From NCBI RefSeq assembly GCF_000143415.4, contig NW_003314331.1, forward strand, positions 766,030 to 830,029: DNA of 64,000 nucleotides, read 5' to 3'. The notes beneath the pieces are model-generated. The model was given only the letters and a program-made list of their open reading frames with translations, made no database searches and was not told the DNA's origin. Source of the DNA: Selaginella moellendorffii. Its lineage: Eukaryota; Streptophyta; Lycopodiopsida; Selaginellales; Selaginellaceae. The position numbers and the translations under genes are program-made. Positions 1-11,399 of the stretch are shown here, piece after piece; position 1 is the stretch's first letter, and the number at the start of each line of letters is the position of its first letter.

Positions 1-1894
1 GGTACTTGGTCTTCTAGACCTCCAAGTTGTTGACTATAACCCCGGGGGCATCCCCCACACTTGGCGGTGCACCCAAGCTAGCCCTTACGGCCAAGGGTTC
101 ATAGCAACTGAGATTAGGTGTCCCCATCTCACTCACCACGACCTTGGTGCCACTTGCACCAAAGCGTTCAAGTTAGATATGCCGAGCTTTCACTCTAAGC
201 AATCTAACTGTGCATCACGACTCCGAGGCATCCCTCGCTTGGCGGTGTGCCCAAACCAGTCTCCCCACTGAGAGTCCATGACCACCGAAATATGAGTGTC
301 CTCATATTCCAAACCATCACCACGCCCTAGTGATTTGGGACTCGAACCCAAGCACTAGAGGGTCGGGACTCGAACCCAACCTCCGTATATGCATCTACGG
401 ACGGCATCACGCAAGATGCCTGGCGTGACTCCCCACGCCGGTGCACCAACTTATTTTTAAAGCGCGCTACAGATCACAGCTTAGGAACCTAGTTCCTCCA
501 CACTGCCAAGTCCTCTCACTTGACATGTCTGTGATCATGCATGGACTCCTCCATGCTCGGCCCCATGGCCCACCCTTTTTGAAGTTATCACCTTCAACTA
601 GGGTATTTGTTCCCCCGACGTGCCAATCTCGCTTGGCAAGTTCTCCGACCACTGTAACATGGTTCCTGCATAAGCGTGAAAGTCCTTGACCATCGACTTT
701 CGTTCAAAGCCCTCTCTTTGAACACTCGGGAACTACTTCCCTAACCTTGATAGCCTTGCCTCATGGCAAGCTTCAAGACCACGCTTCTGCTGCGCCACTC
801 TGATTTCGCGCGTTCCATGAACCATTTACACTTGGCCTTTCTAGGTACTAAGTTACCTAGAATCGTCTTTGGGAACTTTGAAGGAACTCTATCCCTCAGC
901 TTGCTAAGGCCTCCCTTTTGCAAGCCTTCCAAATGCCACATAGTCTAACATGGACAATTCCATAACTTAGACTCTCCATGGCATCACGGTTGCTAGCGGC
1001 AACACCCTCGAGCCCCCACTTGATTCTCCACTCCCAGCTGGCTTAACCAACCTTGGTTATGCCCTTCGATTTCTATGGTTCAGTTCCATCTCAATACTAC
1101 TTGCCTTTGGCTTCACACCTTTCCTTCGGTCATTCTCCTCCAGATCAGGAGGATAGCTTTGCACTTTCTATCATGCCTTAGCAAGTATTCTTAGGGATGA
1201 ACCTACCCAATAGCCCAGGGAGTGGTTCCTCAATCTGGGTATGCTCACCTTATAATCCCATACACTGGGATTACATTGTTGCTTATGGGCCTTTACATGC
1301 CCATCACTAGCCTTGCCAAAATTCCATTTTTGGCTTTGTCCAACTTGGGTAGACAGTCCTCTCCTGTCTCCGCAACCTTGGACATTTGGATAGCACCTTC
1401 TATCCATCATTCGCTAGGGACTTAGTCCCTTGGGCTTTATCCATTGCCCTCGCGACATCAAACACCACCTTCTGGTGTTCTAGAGTGTTCAGGTGTCCCA
1501 ATGATGGCTTTCTTGACAATGAGTATTTCCTTTTATGACATTGACTTACTATATCGCAACATAAGCAACTTATCCCCCGCAAAGGTATATCCGACTTCCC
1601 TATGCTAGAAGTCTTGGGTAGCTACCTTCTACCCGTTTAACCAGTTATTTTGCACCTCTTGCTTAGTTGCTTTATAGTTGTCAAGTCCTACAACTCATTG
1701 CTTGGTGCTTTCACACCTCCATCATTATCTGGGTCACCGCACTCCAACTGCATGCTCTGCAGCTTAGGCTATGCCATTCCCATTTCCATTGGGATTCCTT
1801 TGGCAAGGGGTTCTCATGAACCCACCAACATAGCCTTAAGGTATCACACGTTGGCACATTTGGTGTCTCCACACCATCGGCTCCACGAGCCTAC
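1..1894 (-). mobile_element. Family-1 LTR element, internal region (tandem copy, truncated by window edge)
   Basis: This stretch is nearly identical to 4816-6710 and is the internal, non-LTR part of the family-1 retroelement. It meets the LTR at 1895 at a position equivalent to 6710, so about 1 kb next to the LTR, including the primer-binding site, is missing compared with the copy at 6711-7741. No gag or pol domain can be read in any frame; the open frames are short and unrelated to known families. It forms a tandem array with the following LTR and internal copy, as expected from unequal recombination between LTR elements. Confidence 0.8.
778..804 (-). other. Initiator tRNA-Met 5'-half-like segment, copy 1
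   Basis: On the minus strand this reads ATCAGAGTGGCGCAGC followed by AGAAGCGTGGT. It matches the first 27 nt of plant initiator tRNA-Met (acceptor strand, D arm) with one mismatch, as far as I can recall that sequence. The 3' half of a tRNA is absent, so it is not a functional tRNA gene. Confidence 0.75.
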
Positions 1895-3004
1895 TGTAAG
1901 CGACTAAATTTTCCATTCTACTTTAGTCACTTAACCACACCTCTGACCACTTGGAGGAGTCTCACAACCTCCATAAGTCCAATCCAGGACTTGGGACTTG
2001 CTAGCCCCGAGAATGGCATCCATGCCACTCAACATTTGCACTTGGTCCAAGTGCTCCACGTGTCCGATCCCATGACCGACACTCAAAGGTACCACCGACA
2101 TAGCAGCCCGTTACGCTAAGGCCATGCCCAATCACCTTTGCCTCACTGGTAGTCCAATACCACTTGCATCACCGTCTTGGCTCTCCAAGACTAGGCAAAC
2201 TATCCGTGAGTGGTCATCTCAGATCCACTCCTTAGCATCCTTAGGATGCCCACCGACAAGGGGAATAGCCTTCCCCAATATCCCTCTGTCAGTCCCCACT
2301 AAGTCCCTTTTTGCCCCTGGCCGTGTTTGCCAACACTGCCACTGGATCGAGACCCATAGGTCCGACCACTAAGTCCCATGGTCCTCTGGGACTTCCTCAC
2401 CACACGACTGTGTCCTTGGTCACTACCCCAGAGGACTGCTCCTCTTCCTTTCCACAGTCTGGGCCTTTGGGACAACATCTCGGAACACCGTGGCCTTACG
2501 CGAGCCACCTGGGTACTCTCCTCGCCTTCTGCCCTTGGGTGCTCTAGCCATGGGCTTAGAGCGGGTTCCGTTGAGCCACACCAGGTATCCAAGTAGGTAG
2601 TGCCACCCACACTTGGACTGGGAGCATCGGCCAGTCGATCTCCCGGGGGAACTAGAGCCGGCTCTTGAACACTTCACCAAGCTACCCCGCTTGTCGGTCT
2701 GTGTTCACTCTAGTCTTGGACTTCCCAGTGGGCAGCTCATCACCCAACACTGGGTCCGGCCTTCCTGGGCCAAACTAGCCTTTCCTGGCCAAACTGGCTC
2801 CACTGCAGTCCTCCCCCTACTATACTTTTGGAGCTCACCAAACCCCCCAGGGTCTGGGAGACGAACGCTTTGGGCTTTCACCCTCTCAGGCTCCGGACTC
2901 GGACTCGGACTTGGACTCGGACTCGGACTCGGACTCGGATTCGGACTCGGACTCGGGCTCGGGCTCGGTCTCGGCCTCGGCCTCGGCCTCGGTCTCGGTC
3001 CCGA

Positions 3005-3036
<32 letters not shown>

Positions 3037-3641
3037 CCGGTCTCGGTCTCGACTTCGGACTCCATCTTGGACTCCATCTCGGACTCCATCTCGGACTCCA
3101 TCTCGGGTCCATCTCGGGTCCATCTCGGACTCCATCTCGGGTTCCATCTCAGGTCCATCTCGGACTCCATCTCGGACTCCATTTCGGGTCCATCTCGGGT
3201 CCACCTCGGACTCCATCTCGGACTCCATCTCGGACTCCATCTCGGACTCCATCTCGGGTCCATCTCGGACTCCACTTCGGACTCCAACTCGGGTCCATCT
3301 CGGACTCCACTTCGGACTCCAACTCGGGTCCATCTCGGACTCCACTTCGGACTCCAACTCGGGTCCATCTCGGACTCCACTTCTGACTCCAACTTGAGTC
3401 CATCTCGGACACTCCCACGTGTCATGTGTTTGTCCTTTTGGGTCCCTTTTTGGAGCCTCGCCTTTTGCTCGCTTCGTGCTCGTTCCTCGAGCACTTCGTT
3501 GGGAGTTCCACTCCCGCTCTTGACTTTTCAAGTCGGAGCTTTTGGTCCAAACGTGTTACGCTCGTTTGGCTCTCGCTTCGGCCACTACCATGTGGCGCCC
3601 TTCCGGCTCCACTTTGGGGCCTAGGGATTTTGTGTCTCACA
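1895..3641 (-). repeat. Family-1 LTR
   Basis: A 1747-bp LTR lies on the minus strand. On the plus strand it starts TGTAAGCGACTAA and ends TTTGTGTCTCACA, matching the ends of the LTRs at 7742-9510, 42310-44045 and 48624-50424. It contains the CTCGGA minisatellite and the LTR block GGCTTTCACCC plus CTATACTTTTGGAG. Long open frames here (poly Gly-Leu, Ser-Asp, Arg-Thr) are by-products of the repeat. Confidence 0.9.
2888..3412. repeat. Minisatellite inside family-1 LTR
   Basis: Hexamer units CTCGGA grade into a 12-bp unit CTCGGACTCCAT and then CTCGGACTCCACTT variants. The same array, with differing copy number, occurs in each family-1 LTR (8737-9285, 42539-43040, 48852-49425) and in diverged form at 19635-19965 and 58905-59005. 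The hexamer has no stop codon in five of its six frames or more, which explains the low-complexity open frames. Confidence 0.9.
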
Positions 3642-6600
3642 ACTCCACCACCCATAGACGAAGTTCGATGTCCTCATCGAACGGTGAACCATTTTATAAA
3701 GTAACACCCGCATGTGTTACCATTTCCATCCTTGGCGCGTAGCCAATATTTGTCAATGGTGTGACATTGAAGGCTCACCATGCCTTCTCCATATTCGTCA
3801 ATGGTTGGACATTGAAGGCTCACCATGCCTTTTGCATATCCTCTAAGGAGGGTAGTCTCTCCAACTTAGAAACTGATTGGACCACATATAGTGGTTCTCT
3901 CCTTTTATTGGTTTAGTTCTCGCTAAACCTCTTAGAGACCCTTCTCTAAGTCAATCCCACTACTCCTTCTCGAGTAGTCTCAATTTCCATCGATATAACC
4001 TTTGCACTTTGGAACTTTGAATTTTGACTTTTTGGAGTCAATTTCCTAGGTGTCTCCGACACCTTGCCTTGCACCTTTTGTGCAACTCCACTTCCCATCC
4101 TAGGAAGTTCTCTACTCGAGGGCACCATCATCCTCTCTTCTATTTCGTGCCAAAGTTTCAATTATCATATTTTGTGCTAGGGTTGTTCATGGCCCTATCA
4201 TTTGGCTACCTTACCGCTCCCTCCCTTGGAGCTTCCACTTTCGCCAAATCGGAGCATTTCGGAATCCCTCCTTGGAAACACACTTCCTTTCCCGCAACTT
4301 GTTAGCGTCCAACACATTAGTGTTCCTTGCCTAACTTTGTCACTTGGATTCCTTCCAAGGGATTCCACGGCCCTATCCTGGCCACTCATCTTTTGCTCCT
4401 ATCCGTTGATTGTTGCACCAAGCAACATCGAATCTCTACCTCCCTTCTTGAGGTATTCTTTTGATTCCATAGCAAAGGCTCTGCTTTGCCAAGACTAGGG
4501 TGTTCACCCCTAGTAAGTCTCTTTTAGTATCTTCTGCTGTGGGCTCTATCCTCAGCCCAACTTTGTGACCCTCTCATGGGTCTCTTTAGAGACTACTTTC
4601 CTCGGACTCACTATGCCATCGCACGGACATAGTTTACTTCCCTTAGGTGCTTTTCCCACTTGGTCATCACGACCAAGCCACACCACCTTAAACAGTTCAA
4701 TTTCAACATTTTGAACCAGGAACTTCATTCCTTAGCCAACCAAGGACCTTGTCCTTATCTGGCCATAAGATCATCTGGTGATCTCACGTTGGCACCTTAA
4801 CAGAGTTGCCAAGAGGTACTTGGTCTTCTAGACCTCCAAGTTGTTGACTATAACCCCAGGGGCATCCCCCACACTTGGCGGTGCACCCAAGCTAGCCCTT
4901 ACGGCCAAGGGTTCATAGCAACTGAGATTAGGTGTCCCCATCTCACTCACCACGACCTTGGTGCCACTTGCACCAAAGCGTTCAAGTTAGATATGCCGAG
5001 CTTTCACACTAAGCAATCTAACCGTGCATCACGACTCCGAGGCATCCCTCGCTTGGCGGTGTGCCCAAACCAGTCTCCCCACTGAGAGTCCATGACCACC
5101 GAAATATGAGTGTCCTCATATTCCAAACCATCACCACGCCCTAGTGATTTGGGACTCGAACCCAAGCACTAGAGGGTCGGGACTCGAACCCAACCTCCGT
5201 ATATGCATCTACGGACGGCATCACACAAGATGCCTGGCGTGACTCCCCACGCCGGTGCACCAACTTATTTTTTAAAGCGCGCTACAGATCACAGCTTAGG
5301 AACCTAGTTCCCCCACACTGCCAAGTCCTCTCACTTTACATATCTGTGATCATGCATGGGCTCCTCCATGCTTGGCCCCATGGGCCACCCTTTTTGAAGT
5401 TAGCACCTTCAACTAGGGTATTTGTTCCCCCCAACTTGCCAATCTCACTTAGCAAGTCATCCGGCCACCGTAACATAGTTCATGCATAAGCGTGGAAGTC
5501 CCTAACCATCAACTTTCGTTCAAAGCCCTCTCTTTGAACACTCGGGAACTACTTCCCTAACCTTGACAGCCTTGCCTCATGGCAAGCTTCAAGACCACGC
5601 TTCTGCTGCGCCACTCTGATTTCGCGCGTTCTATGAACCATTTACACTTGGCCTTTCTAGGTACTAAGCTACCTAGAATCGTCTTTGGGAACCTTGAAGG
5701 AACTCTGTCCCTCAGCTTGCTAAGGCCTCCCTTTTTGCAAGCCTTCCAAATGCCACATAGTCTAACATGGACAATTCCATATTTTAGACTTTCCATGGCA
5801 TCACGGTTGCTAGTGGCAACACCCTTGAGCCCCCACTTGATTCTCCACTCCCAGCTGGCATAACCAACCTTGGTTATGCCATTTGATTCCTACGGTTCGG
5901 TTCTATCCCCTTACTTCTTGTTTTTGGGCTTCACACCTTTCCTTTAGTCATTCTCCTCTAGACCAGGAGGATAGCTTTGCACTTTCTATCATGCTTTAGC
6001 AAGTATTCTTAGGGATGAACCTACCCAATAGCCTAGGGAGTGGTTCCTCAATCCGGGTATGCTCACCTTATAATCCCACACACTGGGATTACATTGTTGC
6101 TTATGGGCCTTTACATGCCCATCACTAGCCTTGCCAAAATTCCATTTTTGGCTTTGTCCAACTCGGGTAGACAGTCCTCTCCTGTCTCCGCAACCTTGGA
6201 CATTTGGATAGCACCTTCTATCCATCATTCGCTAGGGACTTAGTCCCTTGGGCTTTATCCATTGCCCTCGCGACATCAAACACCACCTTCTGGTGTTCTA
6301 GAGTGTTCGGGTGTCCTAATGATGGCTTTCTTGACAATGAGTATTTCCTTTTATGACATTGACTTACTATATCGCAACACAAGCAACTTATCCCCCGTAA
6401 GGGTATATCCAACTTCCCTATGCTATTAAGAAGTCTTGGGTAGCTACCTTCTACCCGTTTAACCAGTTATTTTGCACCTCTTGCTTAGTTGCCTCATAGT
6501 TGTCAAGTCCTACAACTCATTGCTTGGTGCTTTCACACCTCCATCATTATCTGGGTCACCACACTCCAACTGCATGCTCTGCAGCTTAGGCTATGCTATT

Positions 6601-7741
6601 CCCATTTCCATTGGGATTCCTTTGGCAAGGGGTTCTCATGAACCCACCAACATAGCCTCAAGGTATCACACCTTGGCACATTTGGTGTCTCCACCCCATC
6701 GGCTTCACGAGCCTACCTCTATGACATTTCCCCTTCGTGTCTAAGTCTTTGCCAAGACCAACACCGCTCTTTCTCATGCCAACCATCCGTTAACACTGCA
6801 CCATAGAGGTCACACACAACTTTATGTCAAAGTTGTTTTCTTCTGAGAACACCTTTCCCATAACTTTAGCATGGCACATTTTGCCATTGATGAGATACCC
6901 TCTGTTCTCATCCTTGGATCCTATGATCCCCCCCCATCCTTTGTGGGGTACAACACACCTCAGTCCAAATGCTTCCATCAGTCCTTTTAGGACCATCCCT
7001 TGACTCTACTTGAGTCATCCAGCAGCTTTGAACTTGGTTAATCCACAGACCCGTAAGGTCCTACTTGTGAGGCACTAGCTCACTGGAATACACTTCTTGC
7101 ATTCCTGTCCTACTCAAAAGGACTATTTTCACAAGTGTTACTCCGACACTTGATTTTGTTCTCTGGGGGCAACCTTTGCCCCTTAGGACTACTTGTCCAT
7201 GTGATGAGAACACCAACTCATCCACTTAATACACCCCCAACTCCTTGGGTTGTTCCAGCATTTATTAGAGGTAGCCCCGGCTACCTTTTCAAGGACTTGA
7301 GTCCTCTTCCGTATTTGACCTCCCACGGTCATTACTTCTGGTCTCACATTCATGAGCACCAACCTCAACTATATAAGGAAAATCTTGTGACTCCTTTATT
7401 GCTTTGGAGTCTTTATCTTTCCCGTGATCCCAACTGTAGTTGTTTACCACAATTACATTAGCCAGTTTGCTAAGTCAAACGCTCATCTGGATCACATCCT
7501 CAACTCTTTGAGGAAAACCATATACTGTTCCCAAGATCCCAAAGTCGTTCCATTATTGGCCCTTTTCTATCCACCACCTCGTCTACAAGTTCACACATGA
7601 ACTGTAATGGAGAGCCATGTCTTCCTGACTTGCTACTCCTCAAGGATAGGCCCACTCCTCGGACCTTCCGATGCCAACACTAGTGGTGATATACTTGAGC
7701 ACCAATAAAAGCCGGACTAAGGAACAGCTCCGATACCAAGT
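3642..7741 (-). mobile_element. Family-1 element internal region (about 4.1 kb, non-coding)
   Basis: This is the full-length internal region between the LTRs at 7742-9510 (5', minus strand) and 1895-3641 (3'). The primer-binding site at 7729-7741 reads TTGGTATCGGAG on the minus strand, complementary to initiator tRNA-Met. A purine-rich GGTGGTGGAGT abuts the 3' LTR. No gag-pol can be read, so it resembles a large non-autonomous LTR derivative (LARD-like). It contains a 27-bp initiator-tRNA-like segment at 5594-5620. The region 4816-6710 is duplicated at 1-1894. Confidence 0.8.
5594..5620 (-). other. Initiator tRNA-Met 5'-half-like segment, copy 2
   Basis: It is identical to the segment at 778-804 and lies at the equivalent internal position of the second tandem copy. 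A short hairpin (CTTGC...GCAAG around CATGAG) lies about 10 nt downstream, where an anticodon arm would be. It is separate from the primer-binding site, which is near 7735. Confidence 0.75.
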
Positions 7742-8861
7742 CGCAAGCGACTAAATTTTCCATTCTACTTTAGTCACTTAACCACACATCTGACCACTTG
7801 GAGGAGTCACTTTCACAACCTCCATAAGTCCAATCCAGGACTTGGGACTTGCTAGCCCCGAGAATGGCATCCATGCCACTCAACATTTGCACTTGGTCCA
7901 AGTGCTCCACGTGTCCGATCCCATGACCGACACTCAAAGGTACCACCGACATAGCAGCCCGTTACGCTAAGGCCATGCCCAATCACCTTTGCCACACTGG
8001 TAGTCCAATACCACTTGCATCACCGTCTTGGCTCTCCAAGACTAGGCAAACCATCCGTGAGTGGTCATCTCAGATCCACTCCTTAGCATCCTTAGGATGC
8101 CCACCGACAAGGGGAATAGCCTTCCCCAATATCCCTCTGTCAGTCCCCACTAAGTCCCTTTCTGCCCCTAACCGTGTTTGCCAACACTGCCACTGGATCG
8201 AGACCCACAGGCCCGACCACTAAGTCCCACGGTCCTCTGGGACTTCCTCACCACACGACTGTGTCCTTGGTCACTACCCCAGAGGACTGCTCCTCTTCCT
8301 TTCCACAGTCTGGGCCTTTGGGACAACATCTCGGAACACCGTGGCCTTACGCGAGCCACCTGGGTACTCTCCTCGCCTTCTGCCCTTGGGTGCTCTAGCC
8401 ATGGGCTTAGAGCGGGTTCCGTTGAGCCACACCAGGTATCCAAGTAGGTAGTGCCACCCACACTTGGACTGGGAGCATCGGCCAGTCGATCTCCCGGGGG
8501 AACTAGAGCCGGCTCTTGAACACTTCACCAAGCTACCCCGCTTGTCGGTCTGTATTCACTCTAGTCTTGGACTTCCCAGTGGGCAGCTCATCACCCAACA
8601 CTGGGTCCGGCCTTCCTGGGCCAAACTGGCCTTTCCTGGCCAAACTGGCTCCACTGCAGTCCTCCCCCTACTATACTTTTGGAGCTCACCAAACCCCCCA
8701 GGGTCTGGGAGACGAACGCTTTGGGCTTTCACCCTCTCAGGCTCCGGACTCGGACTCGGACTCGGACTCGGACTCGGACTCGGACTCGGACTCGGATTCG
8801 GACTCGGACTCGGGCTCGGGCTCGGTCTCGGCCTCGGCCTCGGCCTCGGTCTCGGTCCCGA

Positions 8862-8893
<32 letters not shown>

Positions 8894-9510
8894 CCGGTCT
8901 CGGTCTCGACTTCGGACTCCATCTCGGACTCCATCTCGGACTCCATCTCGGGTCCATCTCGGGTCCATCTCGGACTCCATCTCGGGTTCCATCTCAGGTC
9001 CATCTCGGACTCCATCTCGGACTCCATTTCGGGTCCATCTCGGGTCCACCTCGGACTCCATCTCGGACTCCATCTCGGACTCCATCTCGGACTCCATCTC
9101 GGGTCCATCTCGGACTCCACTTCGGACTCCAACTCGGGTCCATCTCGGGTCCACCTCAGACTCCACTTCGGACTCCAGTTCGGACTCCAACTCGGGTCCA
9201 TCTCGGACTCCACTTCGGACTCCAACTCGGGTCCATCTCGGACTCCACTTCTGACTCCAACTCGAGTCCATCTCGGACACTTCCACGTGTCATGTGTTGG
9301 TCCTTTTGGGTCCCTTTTTGGAGCCTCGCCTTTTGCTCGCTTCGTGCTCGTTCCTCGAGCACTTCGTTGGGAGTTCCACTCCCGCTCTTGACTTTTCAAG
9401 TCGGAGCTTTTGGTCCAAACGTGTTACGCTCGTTTGGCTCTCGCTTCAGCCCCTACCACGTGGCACCCTTTCCGGCTCTACTTTGGGGCCTAGGGATTTT
9501 GTGTCTCACA
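7742..9510 (-). repeat. Family-1 LTR (5' LTR of tandem array)
   Basis: This 1769-bp LTR is homologous to 1895-3641. Its plus-strand start is CGCAAGCGACTAA, where other copies have TGTAAGC, so the terminal dinucleotide has decayed. The other end, GTGTCTCACA, is intact. It directly adjoins the 3' non-coding end of the chromovirus remnant at 9511. No 5-bp target duplication is visible at this edge (9511-9515 is GTGTC). Confidence 0.88.
8737..9285. repeat. Minisatellite inside family-1 LTR, second copy
   Basis: The same CTCGGA and CTCGGACTCCAT array as at 2888-3412, with a different number of hexamer and dodecamer units. Confidence 0.88.
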
Positions 9511-9779
9511 GTGTCCCTATACTCCTCACGTCACCACGTCCTAGTATGGGGTCGGGACTTGAACCCAGCCTTGCTTTACTAGGGGGTTAGGACTCGAACC
9601 CAACCTCCGTAGAATACGTCTACGGATTCGACATCCCCGCGGGGAGTCGGGTGTAGTGCCCTACGCCTGGTCGACCTAGCTAACCCATGCTAATTAGCTT
9701 ACCTTCGGCGCGCCTTCGGGTCCCAACATATGCCATTGCTCAACTTCTCAAATTGATACTTTTAATTGAACTTTGCATA
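9511..9779 (-). other. 3' non-coding end of chromovirus
   Basis: This lies between the chromodomain remnant and the LTR ending at 9510. It holds the motif GACTCGAACCCAACCTCCGTA, also present inside family-1 internal regions (about 370-400, 5178-5210 and, inverted, 46550-46600). That links the non-coding family 1 to the chromovirus lineage. No coding capacity was seen. Confidence 0.6.
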
Positions 9780-10390
9780 AGTACATAGAGTTTTGCCTTG
9801 CAGAAATTCCTCCACTAGATTTCGCGCGTTTGCTAGGTTCTCCGGTTCCCATGTTGCTTCGCAGTGTGGAAATCCTTTCCACTTCACATGGAACTCTCTC
9901 ACCTCGCGTCCTTGTCACTTGCTCTTATGCGCATTGAGGATGGCCTCGACTTTGTATTCCTCTTCCCCTTAGATAACCTCAAGTAAAGGTCTTACTTGGT
10001 CCTTGCGAAGCGGATCCTCAAAATATGGCTTGAGTAAGTTCACGTGGAACACGGGATGCATCTTCCCCATCTCTCGAGGAAGTCGGAGATAGTAAGCCAC
10101 TTTACTGATTCGAGCCTCAATCTCGTAAGGCCCCGTGAACCTTCTTAAGGAACTCAAGATCAATTCATTGACAGGAATACATGCATTTTTACCTTTGGGT
10201 CAACTTCCGGCTGATCCCACTTGGTAGCTTGAGGTTCTTGGTGTTCAGCCACACCTTCTCCCCAGCTTGGAACTCTACATCCCAGCGCTTCTGGTTCGCA
10301 TACTTGGTTTGCCTTTGTTGCGCCCGTTCCAAGGAATCCCTCACTAGATTCCAAATGTTGAGTCTTTCCGCCGTGAATGCCTCCACTGCG
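9780..10390 (-). pseudogene. Chromovirus pol C-terminus with chromodomain (decayed)
   Basis: On the minus strand, frames carry the integrase C-terminal region (RDSLERAQQRQTKYANQKR, then GEKVWLNTKNLKL), the GPYEI...[12 protein letters not shown] segment, and finally EYKVEAIL followed by REFHVKWKGFPHCEATWEPE. The last is a chromodomain, which in Ty3 chromoviruses guides integration to chromatin marks. It is broken by a stop after LLEVI and by a TGA inside the chromodomain, and a frame change lies near 10165. It is the 3' part of the element whose integrase core is at 10440-11192. Confidence 0.85.
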
Positions 10391-10439
10391 GGTAGCTCTC
10401 AATGATACTCGGCCACGCCGAGTTCCACAAGACCTTCAA

Positions 10440-11192
10440 TAGCTCACCCATTAATGACTTCCCATGGACTCACCCCGATACTCGAATGTGGTGAGTTGTT
10501 ATAACACATTTCCGCAAGTCCCAAATGACTTACCCAATCGGTCTGGTCTCCCGAGACATAGCATCGCAAATAATCCTCCAGCTGCCTATTCACCCTTTCC
10601 GTTTGTCCGTCTGTCAAGAAATGTTAGTGTCACCAAACTTGACTTAATACCCCATACCTGTCTATGGGTGATAGGCGGTGCTGAATTTCAACTTGGTGCG
10701 ATACTGTTTTAGGAAAGTCCTTCAGAACCTACTAGTGAAGATCTTATCTCGATCTGAGATGATCTCTTCCGGCCTTCCCCGCACTCGAACCACTTGTTTG
10801 AAGAACAGCTTCGCCACACCTTCCGCATCCACTTCCGTTGTGGTGGGTATGAAATGTGCCATTTTCGAAAATCGGTCCACCACCATGAATATCGCATCAA
10901 ACCCCTCGCTTGGGGGAAGTCCCGTGATGAAGTCCATCGTAAGACATTTCCATGGACGATCTAGAATTGGGATGCTTTGCAACAAGCCCCCACTAGCCTT
11001 AGTCATGGCTTTGACCTGCTGACATGTTGGACATGTCTTTACATAGTCTTGGACGTCCTTAGCCATATCTGGCCAATGGTACTTCCTCTTGAGTAAGCTC
11101 ATTGTCTTGGGCACTCCGCCGTGTCCCGCAAGAGGTCCGTCATGACACTCTTCTAAGGCTACCTTCCTTAGTTCCCCTTCTGGAACATACAC
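10440..11192 (-). pseudogene. Chromovirus integrase (decayed)
   Basis: On the minus strand, 11192-10722 encodes the HHCC zinc finger (H...H...CPTCQQ) and the integrase core with MDFITGLP (first catalytic Asp) and ISDRD (second Asp). A frameshift near 10720 separates it from the segment TDGQTERVNRQLEDYLRC and YNNSPHSSIGVSPWEV further down. The YHPQTD motif carries a TAG. The enzyme would insert cDNA into the genome; this copy is inactive. Confidence 0.9.
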
Positions 11193-11399
11193 CCTCGTTT
11201 GCTTGTAATAGATGAGTCCGTTGCGTTCCGCATAGCCTGTTTTCTCTTCTGTCGGCAGCTCACCTCTCTAGTGAGCTTCCCGCGCCTCTAGATTCCTCAA
11301 CAACTCTTCTTGTGCTAGACCATCGTTCTCATATGCTGTTCACACATCGTCCCAGAAGGTTGCTGTTGTGCTGGATATCGCCAACCTCAAACTCGCTTT

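Noticed and set aside
2613-3624. Long open frames rich in Gly-Leu, Ser-Asp and Arg-Thr (also at 8464-9582, 42274-43270, 48597-49649)
   Set aside because: They come from the stop-free CTCGGA repeat in the LTR; several frames on both strands are open at once and no domain is present.
9511-9780. Host protein-coding exon near the chromovirus
   Set aside because: Open frames are short and the sequence matches non-coding parts of the family-1 elements.
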